The notes: generated from the letters alone by a model not told the origin. A stretch of DNA of 64,000 nucleotides from Paractinoplanes maris (GCF_023544465.1 NZ_JALPVL010000012.1:1-64000), one strand, 5' to 3'. Positions 45,470 through 54,188 are shown, counted from the first letter of the stretch. Numbers and translations are program-made.

Positions 45470-46976
45470 AAGGCGCCGGCTCGGCCGCCACTCGGGGGAA
45501 GGCCGGCTGCGGTCGGCCGACCTGGAATCCGGTGAGCAACTGGTCCCGCAGGCGTTGGGCGCCTGTGGGGAGGAACGGTTGTAGCTCGGCGGTGAGTGTC
45601 CGGCATGCTTGGACCAGGGCTGTCAGCACTGTGTCGAGGCGGAGGGTGTCCCCGGCGCGGGCCAGTTCCCAGGGGCGCGCCGCCTCCACCAGGCGGTTGC
45701 CCTCGTCCACCACTGACCACAGGGCGTCGGTGGCGGCGCGGAAGTCGAACGCGTCGAGGGCTCGGTCGATGCGGCCGGCCAGGGTGGCCGCCGCGTCGGC
45801 GAGGCGGGCGGTCTCACCGGAGTGGGCCGCCTCGGACAGGTGGCCGCCACGGTATTTGTGGACCAGGGTGAGCGTGCGGTTGACCAGGTTGCCGAGGCCG
45901 TTGGCCAGGTCGCCGTCGGCTCGGTGGACGAGCCGTTCGACGGTGAAGTCGGTGTCGCCGACGCGGGCCACTTCGCGGAGCAGCCACCAGCGGACCGCGT
46001 CCACGCCGTACCGATCGACCAGGCTTGTGGGGTCGACCGCGTTGCCGGCGGTCTTGGACAGCTTCGCCCCGGCCACGGTCAGGTAGTCGTGGACGAATAC
46101 GACGGTGGGCAGCGGCAGACCGGCCGACAGCAGCAGGGCCAGCCAATAGACGGCGTGGAAGCGGACTATGCCCTTCCCGATGACGTGCACCCGCTCGGCC
46201 GAATCCACCCACCACTGCTCGTATTCGGGCCGGCCGCTGCCATAGCCGAGCGCCGTGACGTAGTTGGTGAGGGCGTCCCACCAGACGTAGACCACCTGGC
46301 CGGGGTCGCCGGGCACCGGGATGCCCCAGCCGCCGGCCCGCGCGGCCGGCCGCGAGACGCTGAAGTCGGCCAGGCCGGCCCGGACGAACGCCAGCACCTC
46401 GTTACGGCGAGCGGCCGGTTCGACGCGTACCTGTCCGGTCTGCAGGAGGACCAGCAGCCGGTCCGCATATCGCGAGAGGCGGAAGAACCAGTTGTCCTCG
46501 GCCACGTGGTCCGGGGGCACCAGGTGTTCCGGGCAGAGACCGCCGCCGGTCAGCTCCGTCTCCGGATAGAACTGCTCGCAGCCGGCGCAATACAGCCCCG
46601 CATAACGGCGGTGGTAGAAGTCGCCGGCGGCGGCACACTCCTGCCACAGCTGGGTCACCCCGGCCGGGTGGCGCGGGTCGGCGCTGGTGCGGATGAAGTC
46701 GTCGAACGACAGCGCCAGCGGGTCCCGCAGCGCGGCGAACCGGGCGGCGTTGCTGTCCACGAAGGTACGCACATCCACCCCGGCGGCGCGGGCCGCGGCG
46801 ACGTTCTTGAGCGCGTTGTCGTCGGTTCCGGTCAGGAACCGGACCGGATGGCCGCGCTGCCGGCGATGGCGGGCGAGCACGTCGGCCTGCACCAGTTCCA
46901 GTGCGTGCCCGAGGTGCGGCGCCGCGTTGACGTAGGGGATGGCTGTCGTGATGTAGAAACGTCCGTTGGCGGTCAT
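45450..46976 (-). CDS. methionyl-tRNA synthetase, short form
   Basis: A 508-residue class I synthetase for Met-tRNA. The HIGH-type motif is PHLGHALEL, the zinc knuckle lies in YCAGCEQFY to CPEH, and the KMSKS motif reads KLSKT in AGAKLSKTAGN. The anticodon-binding domain is present but there is no C-terminal dimerisation domain. The divergent motif and the odd genomic setting suggest a second MetRS beside a housekeeping one, perhaps linked to resistance or stress; this is inference. ATG at 46976 is the natural start. The leader contains a 19-codon ORF with adjacent Met codons (47076-47135). Confidence 0.85.
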   Translation of the reverse strand: MTANGRFYITTAIPYVNAAPHLGHALELVQADVLARHRRQRGHPVRFLTGTDDNALKNVAAARAAGVDVRTFVDSNAARFAALRDPLALSFDDFIRTSADPRHPAGVTQLWQECAAAGDFYHRRYAGLYCAGCEQFYPETELTGGGLCPEHLVPPDHVAEDNWFFRLSRYADRLLVLLQTGQVRVEPAARRNEVLAFVRAGLADFSVSRPAARAGGWGIPVPGDPGQVVYVWWDALTNYVTALGYGSGRPEYEQWWVDSAERVHVIGKGIVRFHAVYWLALLLSAGLPLPTVVFVHDYLTVAGAKLSKTAGNAVDPTSLVDRYGVDAVRWWLLREVARVGDTDFTVERLVHRADGDLANGLGNLVNRTLTLVHKYRGGHLSEAAHSGETARLADAAATLAGRIDRALDAFDFRAATDALWSVVDEGNRLVEAARPWELARAGDTLRLDTVLTALVQACRTLTAELQPFLPTGAQRLRDQLLTGFQVGRPQPAFPRVAAEPAPFRPDRW

Positions 46977-47075
46977 CGTCTGCCTCTTCCGCTCGCCCTG
47001 CCCCGAGCGGGGAAACCATGCGGAGGAACGACGCCGCAAGCCCCGCGTGACAGGGGCCTGGCCGTGGTGGTGGTG

Positions 47076-47135
47076 CTAGCGCACGCCGCGGAGCCCCGAG
47101 TGGGGGCGCATCATTCGCTCGCGGCGCGGCTGCAT
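47076..47135 (-). promoter_or_regulatory. possible leader peptide ORF upstream of the methionyl-tRNA synthetase gene
   Basis: In the 194-nt gap between the HTH gene and the synthetase, an ATG at 47135 opens 19 codons ending in TAG at 47076-47078: MQPRRERMMRPHSGLRGVR. Two adjacent Met codons occur at 47114-47109. Downstream AGGCCCC can pair either with CGGGGCT at the end of the leader or with GGGGCTT beyond it, a switch-like layout. There is no clear Shine-Dalgarno and no U-run. Confidence 0.35.
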
Positions 47136-47170
47136 CAGCTCATGGTGCCGGAAACGCCGGCCGGGCGCGC

Positions 47171-47512
47171 TCAAATATCGGTGCTGCGCCGGTGGCGGCG
47201 GACCAGTTCCTCGAGCGCCCCCAGCTCGGCGGCCAGGGCGCTGCGGCCGGCCGCGGTGATGGCGATCCAGGTCCTCGGCCGGCGGCCCTCGTATCCCTTG
47301 GTCGTCTCGATCAGGCCGGCTTCTTCGAGGACCGCGAGGTGGCGGGAGAGGTTGCCGCCGGTCAGGTGGAGCATGTCGCGCAGGTAGGTGAACTCGACCC
47401 GCTCGGCTTCGGCCGTGATGGTCAGGATGCCGAGCCGATGACGCTGGTGGACCGTGTCGTCGAGCGCCTGGGTCGGGTGCGGGGGCGGGTCCGCGTCGGT
47501 CACGTCATTCAT
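47171..47512 (-). CDS. winged-helix transcriptional regulator (HTH_34/MarR-like)
   Basis: A 113-residue DNA-binding protein: HRLGILTITAEAERVEFTYL, then LHLTGGNLSRHLAVLEEAGL as the recognition region and a GRRPRTWIAITAAGRSALAA wing. Such regulators are usually paired with membrane proteins, as here: its ATG overlaps the stop of the upstream membrane-protein gene by 4 nt, so the two are translationally coupled. The signal and targets are unknown. Confidence 0.88.
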   Translation of the reverse strand: MNDVTDADPPPHPTQALDDTVHQRHRLGILTITAEAERVEFTYLRDMLHLTGGNLSRHLAVLEEAGLIETTKGYEGRRPRTWIAITAAGRSALAAELGALEELVRRHRRSTDI

Positions 47513-48255
47513 GGACGGGCGCGGCGGGCCCGCAGCACGGCGACGACGCCGGCGACGAGCAGGACCAGGGCGGGCAGGAGCACAGTGGGAAGATATCCGA
47601 CGCTGGGGAAGTCGTCGCCGAACGGTGCTGTGTTGACGTACACCGGGGCCAGGGCCAGCAGGACGATCAGCACCCCGCCGGTCAGCGCGAGCAGCCGGCT
47701 GCGTTCCAGCCGGGCCAGCACCAGCAGGCCGGCGGCGATCACCAGGATCGGGATCAGCCCGAGGTAGAGCAGCGCGAAGATCGGGCGGAAGACCGACGTA
47801 ACGATGTCCGAGACCGTGGCCGCGGTGCCGGTGGCCAGGAAGTTCAGGACCGGGCCGAGCGCCAGACCGCCGAGCACCCCGAGGATCCCGGCGATCAGGT
47901 ATTTCCGCGTACGGGTCTGGACGCCGACCTTGAGTGCGTGCCGGCGATACCACTCCAGCGTGCCGAGGTAGCCCGCGATGAGGGCGACGAGCCAATACCA
48001 GCCGATGGCCGCGGAGTGCCGCAGCAGGTCGCCACCGAGCCCGGCGAGCGGGGAGTTCCCGTACGAGGCCCGCAGGGCGTCCGGGCCGACGGGGTCGAGA
48101 TAGAGCGGCACCGAGGCCAGCGTCAGCACCCCGAAGAGCAGCAGGGGAAACGCCGACGCCTGGCGGTCGCGGCGCACGGCTCCTCGCATCCGGGTGAGGT
48201 CGGCCAGCAGTTGCTCGGGGTGCCCGGTCTCCCGGTCGTGGGCGAACTCAGCCAT
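47509..48255 (-). CDS. multi-pass membrane protein coupled to HTH regulator
   Basis: A 248-residue protein with a charged N-terminus (DRETGHPEQLLADLTRMRGA) and about six membrane segments, such as FPLLLFGVLTLASVPLYL, YLIAGILGVLGGLALGPVL and YLPTVLLPALVLLVAGVVAV. The charged first region followed by segments is typical of proteins encoded with HTH_34 regulators, which have no settled function. ATG at 48255 follows GGAGGCGCGAG. A longer upstream frame is antisense to the next gene and is ignored. Confidence 0.78.
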   Translation of the reverse strand: MAEFAHDRETGHPEQLLADLTRMRGAVRRDRQASAFPLLLFGVLTLASVPLYLDPVGPDALRASYGNSPLAGLGGDLLRHSAAIGWYWLVALIAGYLGTLEWYRRHALKVGVQTRTRKYLIAGILGVLGGLALGPVLNFLATGTAATVSDIVTSVFRPIFALLYLGLIPILVIAAGLLVLARLERSRLLALTGGVLIVLLALAPVYVNTAPFGDDFPSVGYLPTVLLPALVLLVAGVVAVLRARRARP

Positions 48256-48402
48256 CTCGCGCCTCCTGTGTGCGGGTCCAATCAGTTTGGATCGCAAACA
48301 AGATGAGCGCAAGAGGGCTTCCGGCTGATTTCTGCCTGGCCGCGGTGACCGGGACCGCGGCGCGACGAAGTGTCCAGGCGATCGGTGGGGGAGAATGCCG
48401 CG

Positions 48403-49383
48403 GTGCGACGGATCTCCGCGGAACTTGTTCATCGGCTGACCGACCTCCGGCCGGGACACGACCTGGCGCCGGTCGGTCTGGGTGTGATGGCTCGGTATGC
48501 GCTGACCGGTGGCACGGTTGTGGCGCTCGACGAGCAGCTGCGAGCAGTGCGGCGGCGGGACGTCGATGTGCCCGGTGGCGGCAAACTGCTGGCCGCTACG
48601 CCGGATCTGTCGAGTGTGGTGCTCGGCGCGCGCGATCACCTCGTTGTGCACGGCGACCGGACTGTCGAGATCGGCATCGAGGCAGCGGACGCGGCGGTGT
48701 TCGTGGGCGGCGACCGGCTGGTCGTCACGGCGCCGGTGGTCGAGCGCCGCGATCACGACGGCCGGCCGTACGAGTCGAAGGGTGAGCATCTGGTTCACCT
48801 GGTCGAGGCCCGGACCGGCACCGTCGTGGACCGGGCGGAGCTGGACGTGATCGATGCCGGGGTGTTCGCTGTCCCGCACCCGCACGACGGGTCGATCCTG
48901 CTCGACGCCGGGCTGGGGCAGGACGGCAGCGCCACCTTTGTGACGCGGGTGCTCGGCGACCGCCTCGCTGTCAAGCCGATGAGGGAGGACGTGAGCGTCT
49001 CCGGGTTCGACCCGTCCGGCGGCCGGCTCCTGCTGACGCCGCACCCCGGCTTCGGCGACGTGGCCACCGTGGTGGACTGGCCGGCTTTGCGCCCGCTGGC
49101 TCAGCTGAGCGGGGCCGGCCTGGCGTTCGACGACGGCGGCCTCGACCTGTACGGCTGTTTCCTCAGCGACGACCGCATCGTCCTGCAGGCGGGGGAGTAC
49201 GAGGATTACGGCGTACTGGTGTGCTCGGCCGACCTGACTCCGGTGGCCTGGCTCGACCTCGGGCACGCGCCCGGCGAGTCCGAGGTGTCGTCCGTGTGGG
49301 GCGTCGGCCCCGACCTGATCGCGGTCGAGGTCTGGGCCGACGGCGAGGCCACCGCTGCCGTCTGGCGAGTGCCGGCCTCGTGA
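48403..49383 (+). CDS. hypothetical protein, possible beta-propeller
   Basis: A 326-residue cytosolic protein with no recognised family. The sequence is a succession of short beta-strand-like stretches with turns (VLGARDHLVVHGDRTVEIG, GGRLLLTPHPGFGDVATVVD, DDRIVLQAGEYEDYGVLVC), compatible with a beta-propeller, but no WD40 or Kelch signature is clear. GTG at 48403 is preceded at 6 nt by GAGAAT (48391-48396), so it may be leaderless; in-frame starts from 48370 are possible. It is divergent from the membrane-protein gene. Confidence 0.6.
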   Translation: MRRISAELVHRLTDLRPGHDLAPVGLGVMARYALTGGTVVALDEQLRAVRRRDVDVPGGGKLLAATPDLSSVVLGARDHLVVHGDRTVEIGIEAADAAVFVGGDRLVVTAPVVERRDHDGRPYESKGEHLVHLVEARTGTVVDRAELDVIDAGVFAVPHPHDGSILLDAGLGQDGSATFVTRVLGDRLAVKPMREDVSVSGFDPSGGRLLLTPHPGFGDVATVVDWPALRPLAQLSGAGLAFDDGGLDLYGCFLSDDRIVLQAGEYEDYGVLVCSADLTPVAWLDLGHAPGESEVSSVWGVGPDLIAVEVWADGEATAAVWRVPAS

Positions 49384-49410
49384 TCCTGACTGTCCGAACC
49401 GGACCGCGGC

Positions 49411-50106
49411 TCAGTAGTGGCCGTTGTTCTGGAAGAAGCTCCAGGCGCCGCACGGGCTGTCGTAGCGGCCCTTGACGTAGCCCAGGCCCCACTTGATCTG
49501 CGTGGCCGGGTTGGTCTTCCAGTCGGAGCCGGCCGACGCCATTTTGCGGCCGGGCAGGGCCTGCGGGATGCCGTAGGCGCCCGAGCTCTTGTTCTCGGCC
49601 TTGTAGTTCCAGCCGCTCTCGTGTTTCCACAGCTTGTCGAGGCAGGGGAACTCGGCGATCGGGAAGCCCTTGTCGAGCATCAGCGCGCAGCCGATCTCGC
49701 GGCTGCCGGAGTATTCGTTGCAGGACGTCGGAATCGGGCCGGTGTAGGCGACCGGGCCGCTGGACTCCTGCTCCTTCTTGCGCTTCTCGGCGGCCTTCTT
49801 CTCGGCGATCACCGCGGTCTCGAGCTTGTGGGCCTTGCCGGCGGCGGCCTTGGCGGCGGCCGCGGCCTTGGCGGCGGCATTGCCCTCGGCCTCGCGCTTC
49901 CAGGCGCGGGCCACGGCGTGCTGGGCCTCATGCTGCTTGAGCAACTGCATGTCGAGGTCGGCCTGGGCGGCGCTGGCCACCGTGTCGCCGATCGGCTCGG
50001 CGCCCTGATCCTGACCCAGATAGACGCCGGCGATCAGTCCTGCGGCCAGGACTGCGACCGACAGTGCGCGCACACCCACGCGGCTCCAGAGCCCATTCAC
50101 GAGCAT
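49411..50106 (-). CDS. secreted lytic transglycosylase-like protein
   Basis: A 231-residue protein with an N-terminal signal anchor (ALSVAVLAAGLIAGVYLG), an Ala/Lys-rich coiled-coil linker (about 60-110) and a C-terminal lysozyme-like domain of about 80 residues: FPCLDKLWKHESGWN with the putative catalytic Glu, AYGIPQALPGRKM and INKWGLGY-like IKWGLGYVKGRY. It probably cleaves peptidoglycan glycan strands outside the membrane. ATG at 50106 follows AAAGGG closely. It is convergent with the propeller-like gene. Confidence 0.85.
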   Translation of the reverse strand: MLVNGLWSRVGVRALSVAVLAAGLIAGVYLGQDQGAEPIGDTVASAAQADLDMQLLKQHEAQHAVARAWKREAEGNAAAKAAAAAKAAAGKAHKLETAVIAEKKAAEKRKKEQESSGPVAYTGPIPTSCNEYSGSREIGCALMLDKGFPIAEFPCLDKLWKHESGWNYKAENKSSGAYGIPQALPGRKMASAGSDWKTNPATQIKWGLGYVKGRYDSPCGAWSFFQNNGHY

Positions 50107-50211
50107 CCCTTTCGTCAGCTGCTCGGAACACCCTGGCCTACCGGGACCGGGAAGGCAACAGCCCGTTGTCCGCGGTCGATAAATGACCGCAATTTCCGCG
50201 ACGATGGCCGT

Positions 50212-50688
50212 ATGACGATTCCCGAGGGTAAGCACACCGTGACTCCCTATGTAGCAGCCAAAGGCGCCGACCGATTTCTCGATTTCGTCGAGTCGGCCTT
50301 CCGGACCGAGCCGGCTCGGAAGGTGCGCAACCCCGACGGCACCATCGGTCATTCCGAGGTGACGATCGGCGACTCGGTCGTGATGGCTTTCGACGTCGGC
50401 CCCGGGTGGCCGGACATGCCCGCATTGCTGAGCGTCTATGTCGAGGACGTCGAGGCGGTGTTCGCCCGTGCGGTCGAGGCCGGCGCCACCGTGGTCACCG
50501 AGGTCTTCACCTCGCGCATCGTGGGGGACCGTGGCGGCCGCCTGCGCGACCCGGTCGGCAACATCTGGTGGGTGCAGACGCACCTCGCCGACCCCGACCT
50601 CGGTGCTTTCGAGGACCCGGCGGAGCTGGAGATCATGCGGAGCGCTCAGCGGTCCTTCGCCGACGAGATGGGCCGACGGGCCGAGTAA
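50212..50688 (+). CDS. VOC family (glyoxalase/PhnB-like) protein
   Basis: A 158-residue vicinal-oxygen-chelate protein of the PhnB-like type: TPYVAAKGADRFLDFVESAF, EVTIGDSVVMAFDVG and the C-terminal RLRDPVGNIWWVQTH. Metal ligands are not obvious, as in many PhnB-like members, and the function is unassigned. ATG at 50212 lies 6 nt after GACGAT (50200-50205), possibly leaderless. Its 3' end overlaps that of the convergent membrane-protein gene by 43 nt. Confidence 0.85.
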   Translation: MTIPEGKHTVTPYVAAKGADRFLDFVESAFRTEPARKVRNPDGTIGHSEVTIGDSVVMAFDVGPGWPDMPALLSVYVEDVEAVFARAVEAGATVVTEVFTSRIVGDRGGRLRDPVGNIWWVQTHLADPDLGAFEDPAELEIMRSAQRSFADEMGRRAE

Positions 50689-51191
50689 CTGAGCGCCACC
50701 AGGCCGTCGATCACGATCACGACGGTCCACAGGCGGAAGGTGCCCCACAGTGACGCCGTCCGGTCGGCGTCACCGACGAGGGCGGTGAACAGGAGCATGA
50801 TCAAACCCCCGATCCCGTACGCGATGACGTGGCGCACCCACATGCGGCGCTCATGGACGGCCCGGTCACGGGTGCCCTTGGCCGGCGGCTTCACCGGTGG
50901 CGGCCCGCCCGCGAAACGGTGCGCGAACCGCTGATCGGCCCAGGTCAGCATCCGATGGCCGAAGGCGACCGACACGCCGAGGTAGATCGCGGCCAGCGCG
51001 TGTCCCAGGGCGGGCTCACCGCCGCGCCGCAGGTCGATCACCGAGAAGGCGAGCAGTGCCACGTCGACCAGCGGAACCGACACCAGCAGCACTGTGCTGA
51101 GGCGGCGCGCCTTCAGCAGGTAACGCGCGGCCAGCCCGGCCACGAGCAGCACCCAGAAGCCGATCTCACACGCGACGATTGCGACGATCAT
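50646..51191 (-). CDS. small membrane protein, unknown
   Basis: A 181-residue protein with about five hydrophobic segments: MIVAIVACEIGFWVLLVAG, STVLLVSVPLVDVALLAF, HALAAIYLGVSVAF, VIAYGIGGLIMLLFTALV and WGTFRLWTVVIVIDGLVAL, plus a basic cytosolic loop. No family is recognised with confidence. ATG at 51191 is divergent from the tetR gene by 64 nt, so TetR is the likely regulator. Confidence 0.75.
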   Translation of the reverse strand: MIVAIVACEIGFWVLLVAGLAARYLLKARRLSTVLLVSVPLVDVALLAFSVIDLRRGGEPALGHALAAIYLGVSVAFGHRMLTWADQRFAHRFAGGPPPVKPPAKGTRDRAVHERRMWVRHVIAYGIGGLIMLLFTALVGDADRTASLWGTFRLWTVVIVIDGLVALSYSARRPISSAKDR

Positions 51192-51255
51192 GTCTGCTCC
51201 CGATTTCGCACGGTCGTGTCAGAACCTTTGTAACACAGTCGTGCGATAATGAGAT

Positions 51256-51822
51256 GTGCCCAAGATCGTGGACCATGACGTACGCCGTCAGGAGCTCGCC
51301 GCCGCGGTCGGCCGGGTCATCGCCCGTGACGGGGTGGCCGAGGTCTCGATCCGATCGGTGGCCGCGGAGTCGGGCTGGTCGTCAGGAGCCCTGCGGCACT
51401 ATTTCGGCACCCGCGGCGAGCTGCTGGCCTTCGCCTGCGAGCAGGTCATCGACCAGGTCACCGAGCGCATCACGGCGATGCCGGTGCCGGACGGCGTACG
51501 GGAAGGGGTGAAAGCAGTCCTGCTGGAGACGATGCCGGTGGACGAGCGCCGCCACGCCGAGGCGACCATTGCCTTCTCGTTCCTCGCGCTCGGTCTGGGC
51601 GACCCCGCGCTGGCCCGGGTGCACCGTCTGCAGTTCACCAAGATGTACGAGCTGTGCCGGCAGCTGGCAGCCCACCTGACCGTCGGTGATGACGTCGAGA
51701 CCACCGCCCGCCGCCTGCACGCCCTGGTCGACGGACTCAGCGTGCACGTGCTGGCCGGGCACCTCACGTCGGGCGAGATGGTCCGGCAGCTCGACGACTA
51801 CCTCGGCGAGCTCACGGCTTGA
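51256..51822 (+). CDS. TetR/AcrR family transcriptional regulator
   Basis: A 188-residue repressor. The helix-turn-helix covers RQELAAAVGRVIARDGVAEV to SGWSSGALRHYFGTRGELLA; the C-terminal domain (about 80-188) is the ligand-binding part, of BetI-like character. GTG at 51256 lies 5 nt after GATAAT (51245-51250), a good -10, so the message is probably leaderless. The divergent membrane-protein gene is the likely target. Its 3' end overlaps the convergent methyltransferase gene by 11 nt. Confidence 0.9.
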   Translation: MPKIVDHDVRRQELAAAVGRVIARDGVAEVSIRSVAAESGWSSGALRHYFGTRGELLAFACEQVIDQVTERITAMPVPDGVREGVKAVLLETMPVDERRHAEATIAFSFLALGLGDPALARVHRLQFTKMYELCRQLAAHLTVGDDVETTARRLHALVDGLSVHVLAGHLTSGEMVRQLDDYLGELTA

Positions 51823-52549
51823 CCCAGGTGGCGATGATCTTGGTGCTCTCGCCGGTGAACGGGGTGCGGGCCCACGAGTCCCAGCGGTGCTCGGGCACCA
51901 GACCGGCGAGGCGCGCCATCAGATCCATCTCGGCCGGCCACAGATAGCGGAACGGCACCGCCCAGAACTCACCCCGGCCGTCGTCGTGCAGAGTCAGATA
52001 GTTCGAGGCCATCGCCTGGGTGGCCACGTCGTAGCTGTCGAACCCCCACCGCGACGGCGTCACCGTGAACGGCACCACGGTCTGCCCGGCCGGCAGCTTC
52101 CGCAGCTCGGGGATCATCACCTCGACCAGGAAGCGGCCACCGGGGCGCAGATGCGCGGCGGCGTTGCGGAAGCACTCCACCTGGGCATCCTGCGTGGTCA
52201 GGTTCATGACCGTGTTGAAGACCAGGTACACCAGGCCGAATTCGCGCGCTTCCAGCCGTACGGAAGAGAAGTCGCCGATCTGGACGGGGATCCCTGGACG
52301 CTTGTCGTGCAGGCGGGCGACCATCGCCTCGGACAGGTCGATGCCGTGCACCGCGACGCCCCGCCCGGCCAGCGGAACCGCGACACGCCCGGTGCCGATC
52401 GCGAACTCGAGCGCATCCCTCGACGGCCCGGCCAGGTCGGCCAGGACGTCGACCGTCGCCGCGATGACCGCCGGGTCGAACTCCGCGCCGGTCGAGTCGT
52501 CGTAGGTCCGGGCGACCCGCTCGCCGAAATGGCCGTCCGGATCGGTCAC
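51812..52549 (-). CDS. class I SAM-dependent methyltransferase
   Basis: A 245-residue methyltransferase. The SAM-binding glycine motif is ALEFAIGTGRVAVPLAGRG with acidic HGIDLSEAM after it, and the post-I region is RPGIPVQIGDFSSVRL. The substrate is not evident. GTG at 52549 overlaps the stop of mtnP by 4 nt, so the two are translationally coupled; a role in methylthio or SAM-related metabolism is possible, but coupling is the only evidence. Confidence 0.87.
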   Translation of the reverse strand: MTDPDGHFGERVARTYDDSTGAEFDPAVIAATVDVLADLAGPSRDALEFAIGTGRVAVPLAGRGVAVHGIDLSEAMVARLHDKRPGIPVQIGDFSSVRLEAREFGLVYLVFNTVMNLTTQDAQVECFRNAAAHLRPGGRFLVEVMIPELRKLPAGQTVVPFTVTPSRWGFDSYDVATQAMASNYLTLHDDGRGEFWAVPFRYLWPAEMDLMARLAGLVPEHRWDSWARTPFTGESTKIIATWVKP

Positions 52550-53343
52550 GGCAGCTCGATCGGCAGCTTCAGGCCGTCCAGCGCCGACGCGCACGGGCAG
52601 GTGCGCTCGGCCGGCAGCCCGGTCACCGCCTCCAGGAGTACGCCGCGGAGGCGCTCGGTGTTGTCGGCGAACACCCGGAAGACCTCCTCCTGAGTGACGC
52701 CGTGCTCGCCCTCGACCCCGGCGTCCAGGTCGGTGACCAGGGCGATCGAGGTGTAACAGAGGCCCAGCTCGCGGGCCAGCACCGCCTCGGGATGACCGGT
52801 CATGTTGATCACCGCGCCGCCGATCGAGGTGAACCAGCGCGACTCGGCGCGGGTCGAGAAACGCGGGCCCTCGACGACGACCATCGTGCCCCCGTCGACG
52901 GCCGCGACCGGCGCGGCGGCGGCCAGGACGGCACGGCGGCCGTCCGGACAGTACGGGTCGGCGAAATTCACGTGGATCGCGCCGGTGTCGTAGAACGTCT
53001 GCGCGCGCCCACTCGTCCGGTCGATCAGCTGGTCGGGCACCACGAACGTGCCCGGGCCGAGCTCCGGGCGCAGGCCGCCGACGGCGCAGGGAGCCACGAT
53101 CTGCCGGACGCCCAAAGCGCGCAGCGCCCAGAGATTGGCCTGGTAAGGGATGCGGTGGGGCGGGAAGCGGTGATCGCGCCCGTGGCGGGGCAGGAAAGCG
53201 ACCCGGCGGTCACCCACCTGGGCGACAGTGATCGGGTCGGAGGGCGCACCGTAGGGCGTGGACACCTCGTGCTCGACCGCGCCGTCCAGGAGCTTGTAGA
53301 GCCCCGAGCCACCGATGACGCCGATCTCCGCCGCTGGGTTCAT
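52546..53343 (-). CDS. mtnP: S-methyl-5'-thioadenosine phosphorylase
   Basis: Cleaves methylthioadenosine to adenine and methylthioribose-1-phosphate in methionine salvage. A 265-residue PNP-family protein: GVIGGSGLYKLL at the N-terminus, FLPRHGRDHRFPPHRIPYQA for phosphate binding, CAVGGLRPELGPGTFVVPDQ, and the substrate pocket NMTGHPEAVLARELG. MTNP and purine nucleoside phosphorylase II are close relatives, so other 6-oxo/6-amino purine specificity is possible. ATG at 53343. No other salvage genes are in the window. Confidence 0.88.
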   Translation of the reverse strand: MNPAAEIGVIGGSGLYKLLDGAVEHEVSTPYGAPSDPITVAQVGDRRVAFLPRHGRDHRFPPHRIPYQANLWALRALGVRQIVAPCAVGGLRPELGPGTFVVPDQLIDRTSGRAQTFYDTGAIHVNFADPYCPDGRRAVLAAAAPVAAVDGGTMVVVEGPRFSTRAESRWFTSIGGAVINMTGHPEAVLARELGLCYTSIALVTDLDAGVEGEHGVTQEEVFRVFADNTERLRGVLLEAVTGLPAERTCPCASALDGLKLPIELP

Positions 53344-53447
53344 GTCCAGACCTTATCCGTGGCCGGAATCTCGGGCTAATGTGCGATGCATGGCGTTGGT
53401 AGGGACGGCTTATGTATAGCGAGGGCCAGCGGATCGGAGGCCGGTCG

Positions 53448-54005
53448 ATGGAGTCCATGACCGGTCGCTTGCTGGTGGCGACGCCGACCCTCAAGGACCC
53501 GAATTTCGACCGTACGGTCGTGCTGCTCGTCGCCCACGAGACCGGCGGCGCCCTCGGCGTGGTGCTCAACCGCGCGACCGAGGTGCCGGTGGCCGACGTG
53601 CTGGGCGGCTGGGGCGAGCTGGCGGGCGACCCCGCGGTGCTGTTCGAGGGCGGCCCGGTGCAGCCCGAGTCGGCGATCTGCCTGGCCCGCACCCGCCCCG
53701 ACGTGAAGAAGCGGATCTCCGGCTTCCACCAGGTGTCCGGCGCGCTGGGCACGGTCGACCTCTCGGCCGACCCCGACCGCCTGCGCGAGAGCCTCGCCGG
53801 CATCCGGGTGTTCGCGGGCTACTCCGGCTGGTCAGCCGGCCAGCTGGAGGAGGAAATCGCCTCCGGCTCCTGGTTCCTGCTCGACGCCCTCCCCGGCGAC
53901 CCGTTCATGACCCGCCCCGACGACCTGTGGGCCATGGTCCTGCGCCGCCAGGGCGACATCCTGGCCGCGGTGGCCCACTTCCCCCCGGATCCCGCCCTCA
54001 ACTGA
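53448..54005 (+). CDS. YqgE/AlgH family protein
   Basis: A 185-residue protein of the UPF0301 family: MTGRLLVATPTLKDPNFDRT, the conserved GALGVVLNRATEVPV, VLFEGGPVQPE and FAGYSGWSAGQLEEEI. The molecular role is not established, though AlgH is linked to transcriptional regulation in pseudomonads. ATG at 53448 is favoured by GGAGG at 53436-53440; ATG at 53412 and 53457 are alternatives. The tRNA-Ala gene follows. Confidence 0.9.
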   Translation: MESMTGRLLVATPTLKDPNFDRTVVLLVAHETGGALGVVLNRATEVPVADVLGGWGELAGDPAVLFEGGPVQPESAICLARTRPDVKKRISGFHQVSGALGTVDLSADPDRLRESLAGIRVFAGYSGWSAGQLEEEIASGSWFLLDALPGDPFMTRPDDLWAMVLRRQGDILAAVAHFPPDPALN

Positions 54006-54076
54006 GGGGGTCCCGGCAGACGCCGCCGGGAGGTGTGTAGTATTTCTTCCGTGCCCGGGCATACCGGGGACGGCAA

Positions 54077-54149
54077 GGGGCTGTGGCGCAGCTGGTAGCG
54101 CACCACACTGGCAGTGTGGGGGTCAGGGGTTCGAGTCCCCTCAGCTCCA
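54077..54149 (+). tRNA. tRNA-Ala (anticodon GGC)
   Basis: GGGGCTG (54077-54083) pairs with CAGCTCC (54142-54148), discriminator A 54149. The anticodon stem CCACA/TGTGG encloses loop CTGGCAG with anticodon GGC for Ala codon GCC, the commonest Ala codon in high-GC genomes. The T-arm is AGGGGTTCGAGTCCCCT. CCA is not encoded. TAGTAT about 34 nt upstream may be the -10. Confidence 0.96.
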
Positions 54150-54157
54150 CCCTTGTG

Positions 54158-54188
54158 AAACGCCCGGGCTGCGGTCCGGGCGTTTTTT
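54158..54188 (+). terminator. intrinsic terminator after tRNA-Ala
   Basis: AAACGCCCGG (54158-54167) and CCGGGCGTTT (54176-54185) form a 10-bp stem with an 8-nt loop, followed by a T-run ending at 54188. Confidence 0.92.

Noticed and set aside
46977..47170. T-box riboswitch upstream of the methionyl-tRNA synthetase
   Set aside because: No T-box consensus sequence or terminator with U-run is found; only the short leader ORF and GC-rich stems are seen.
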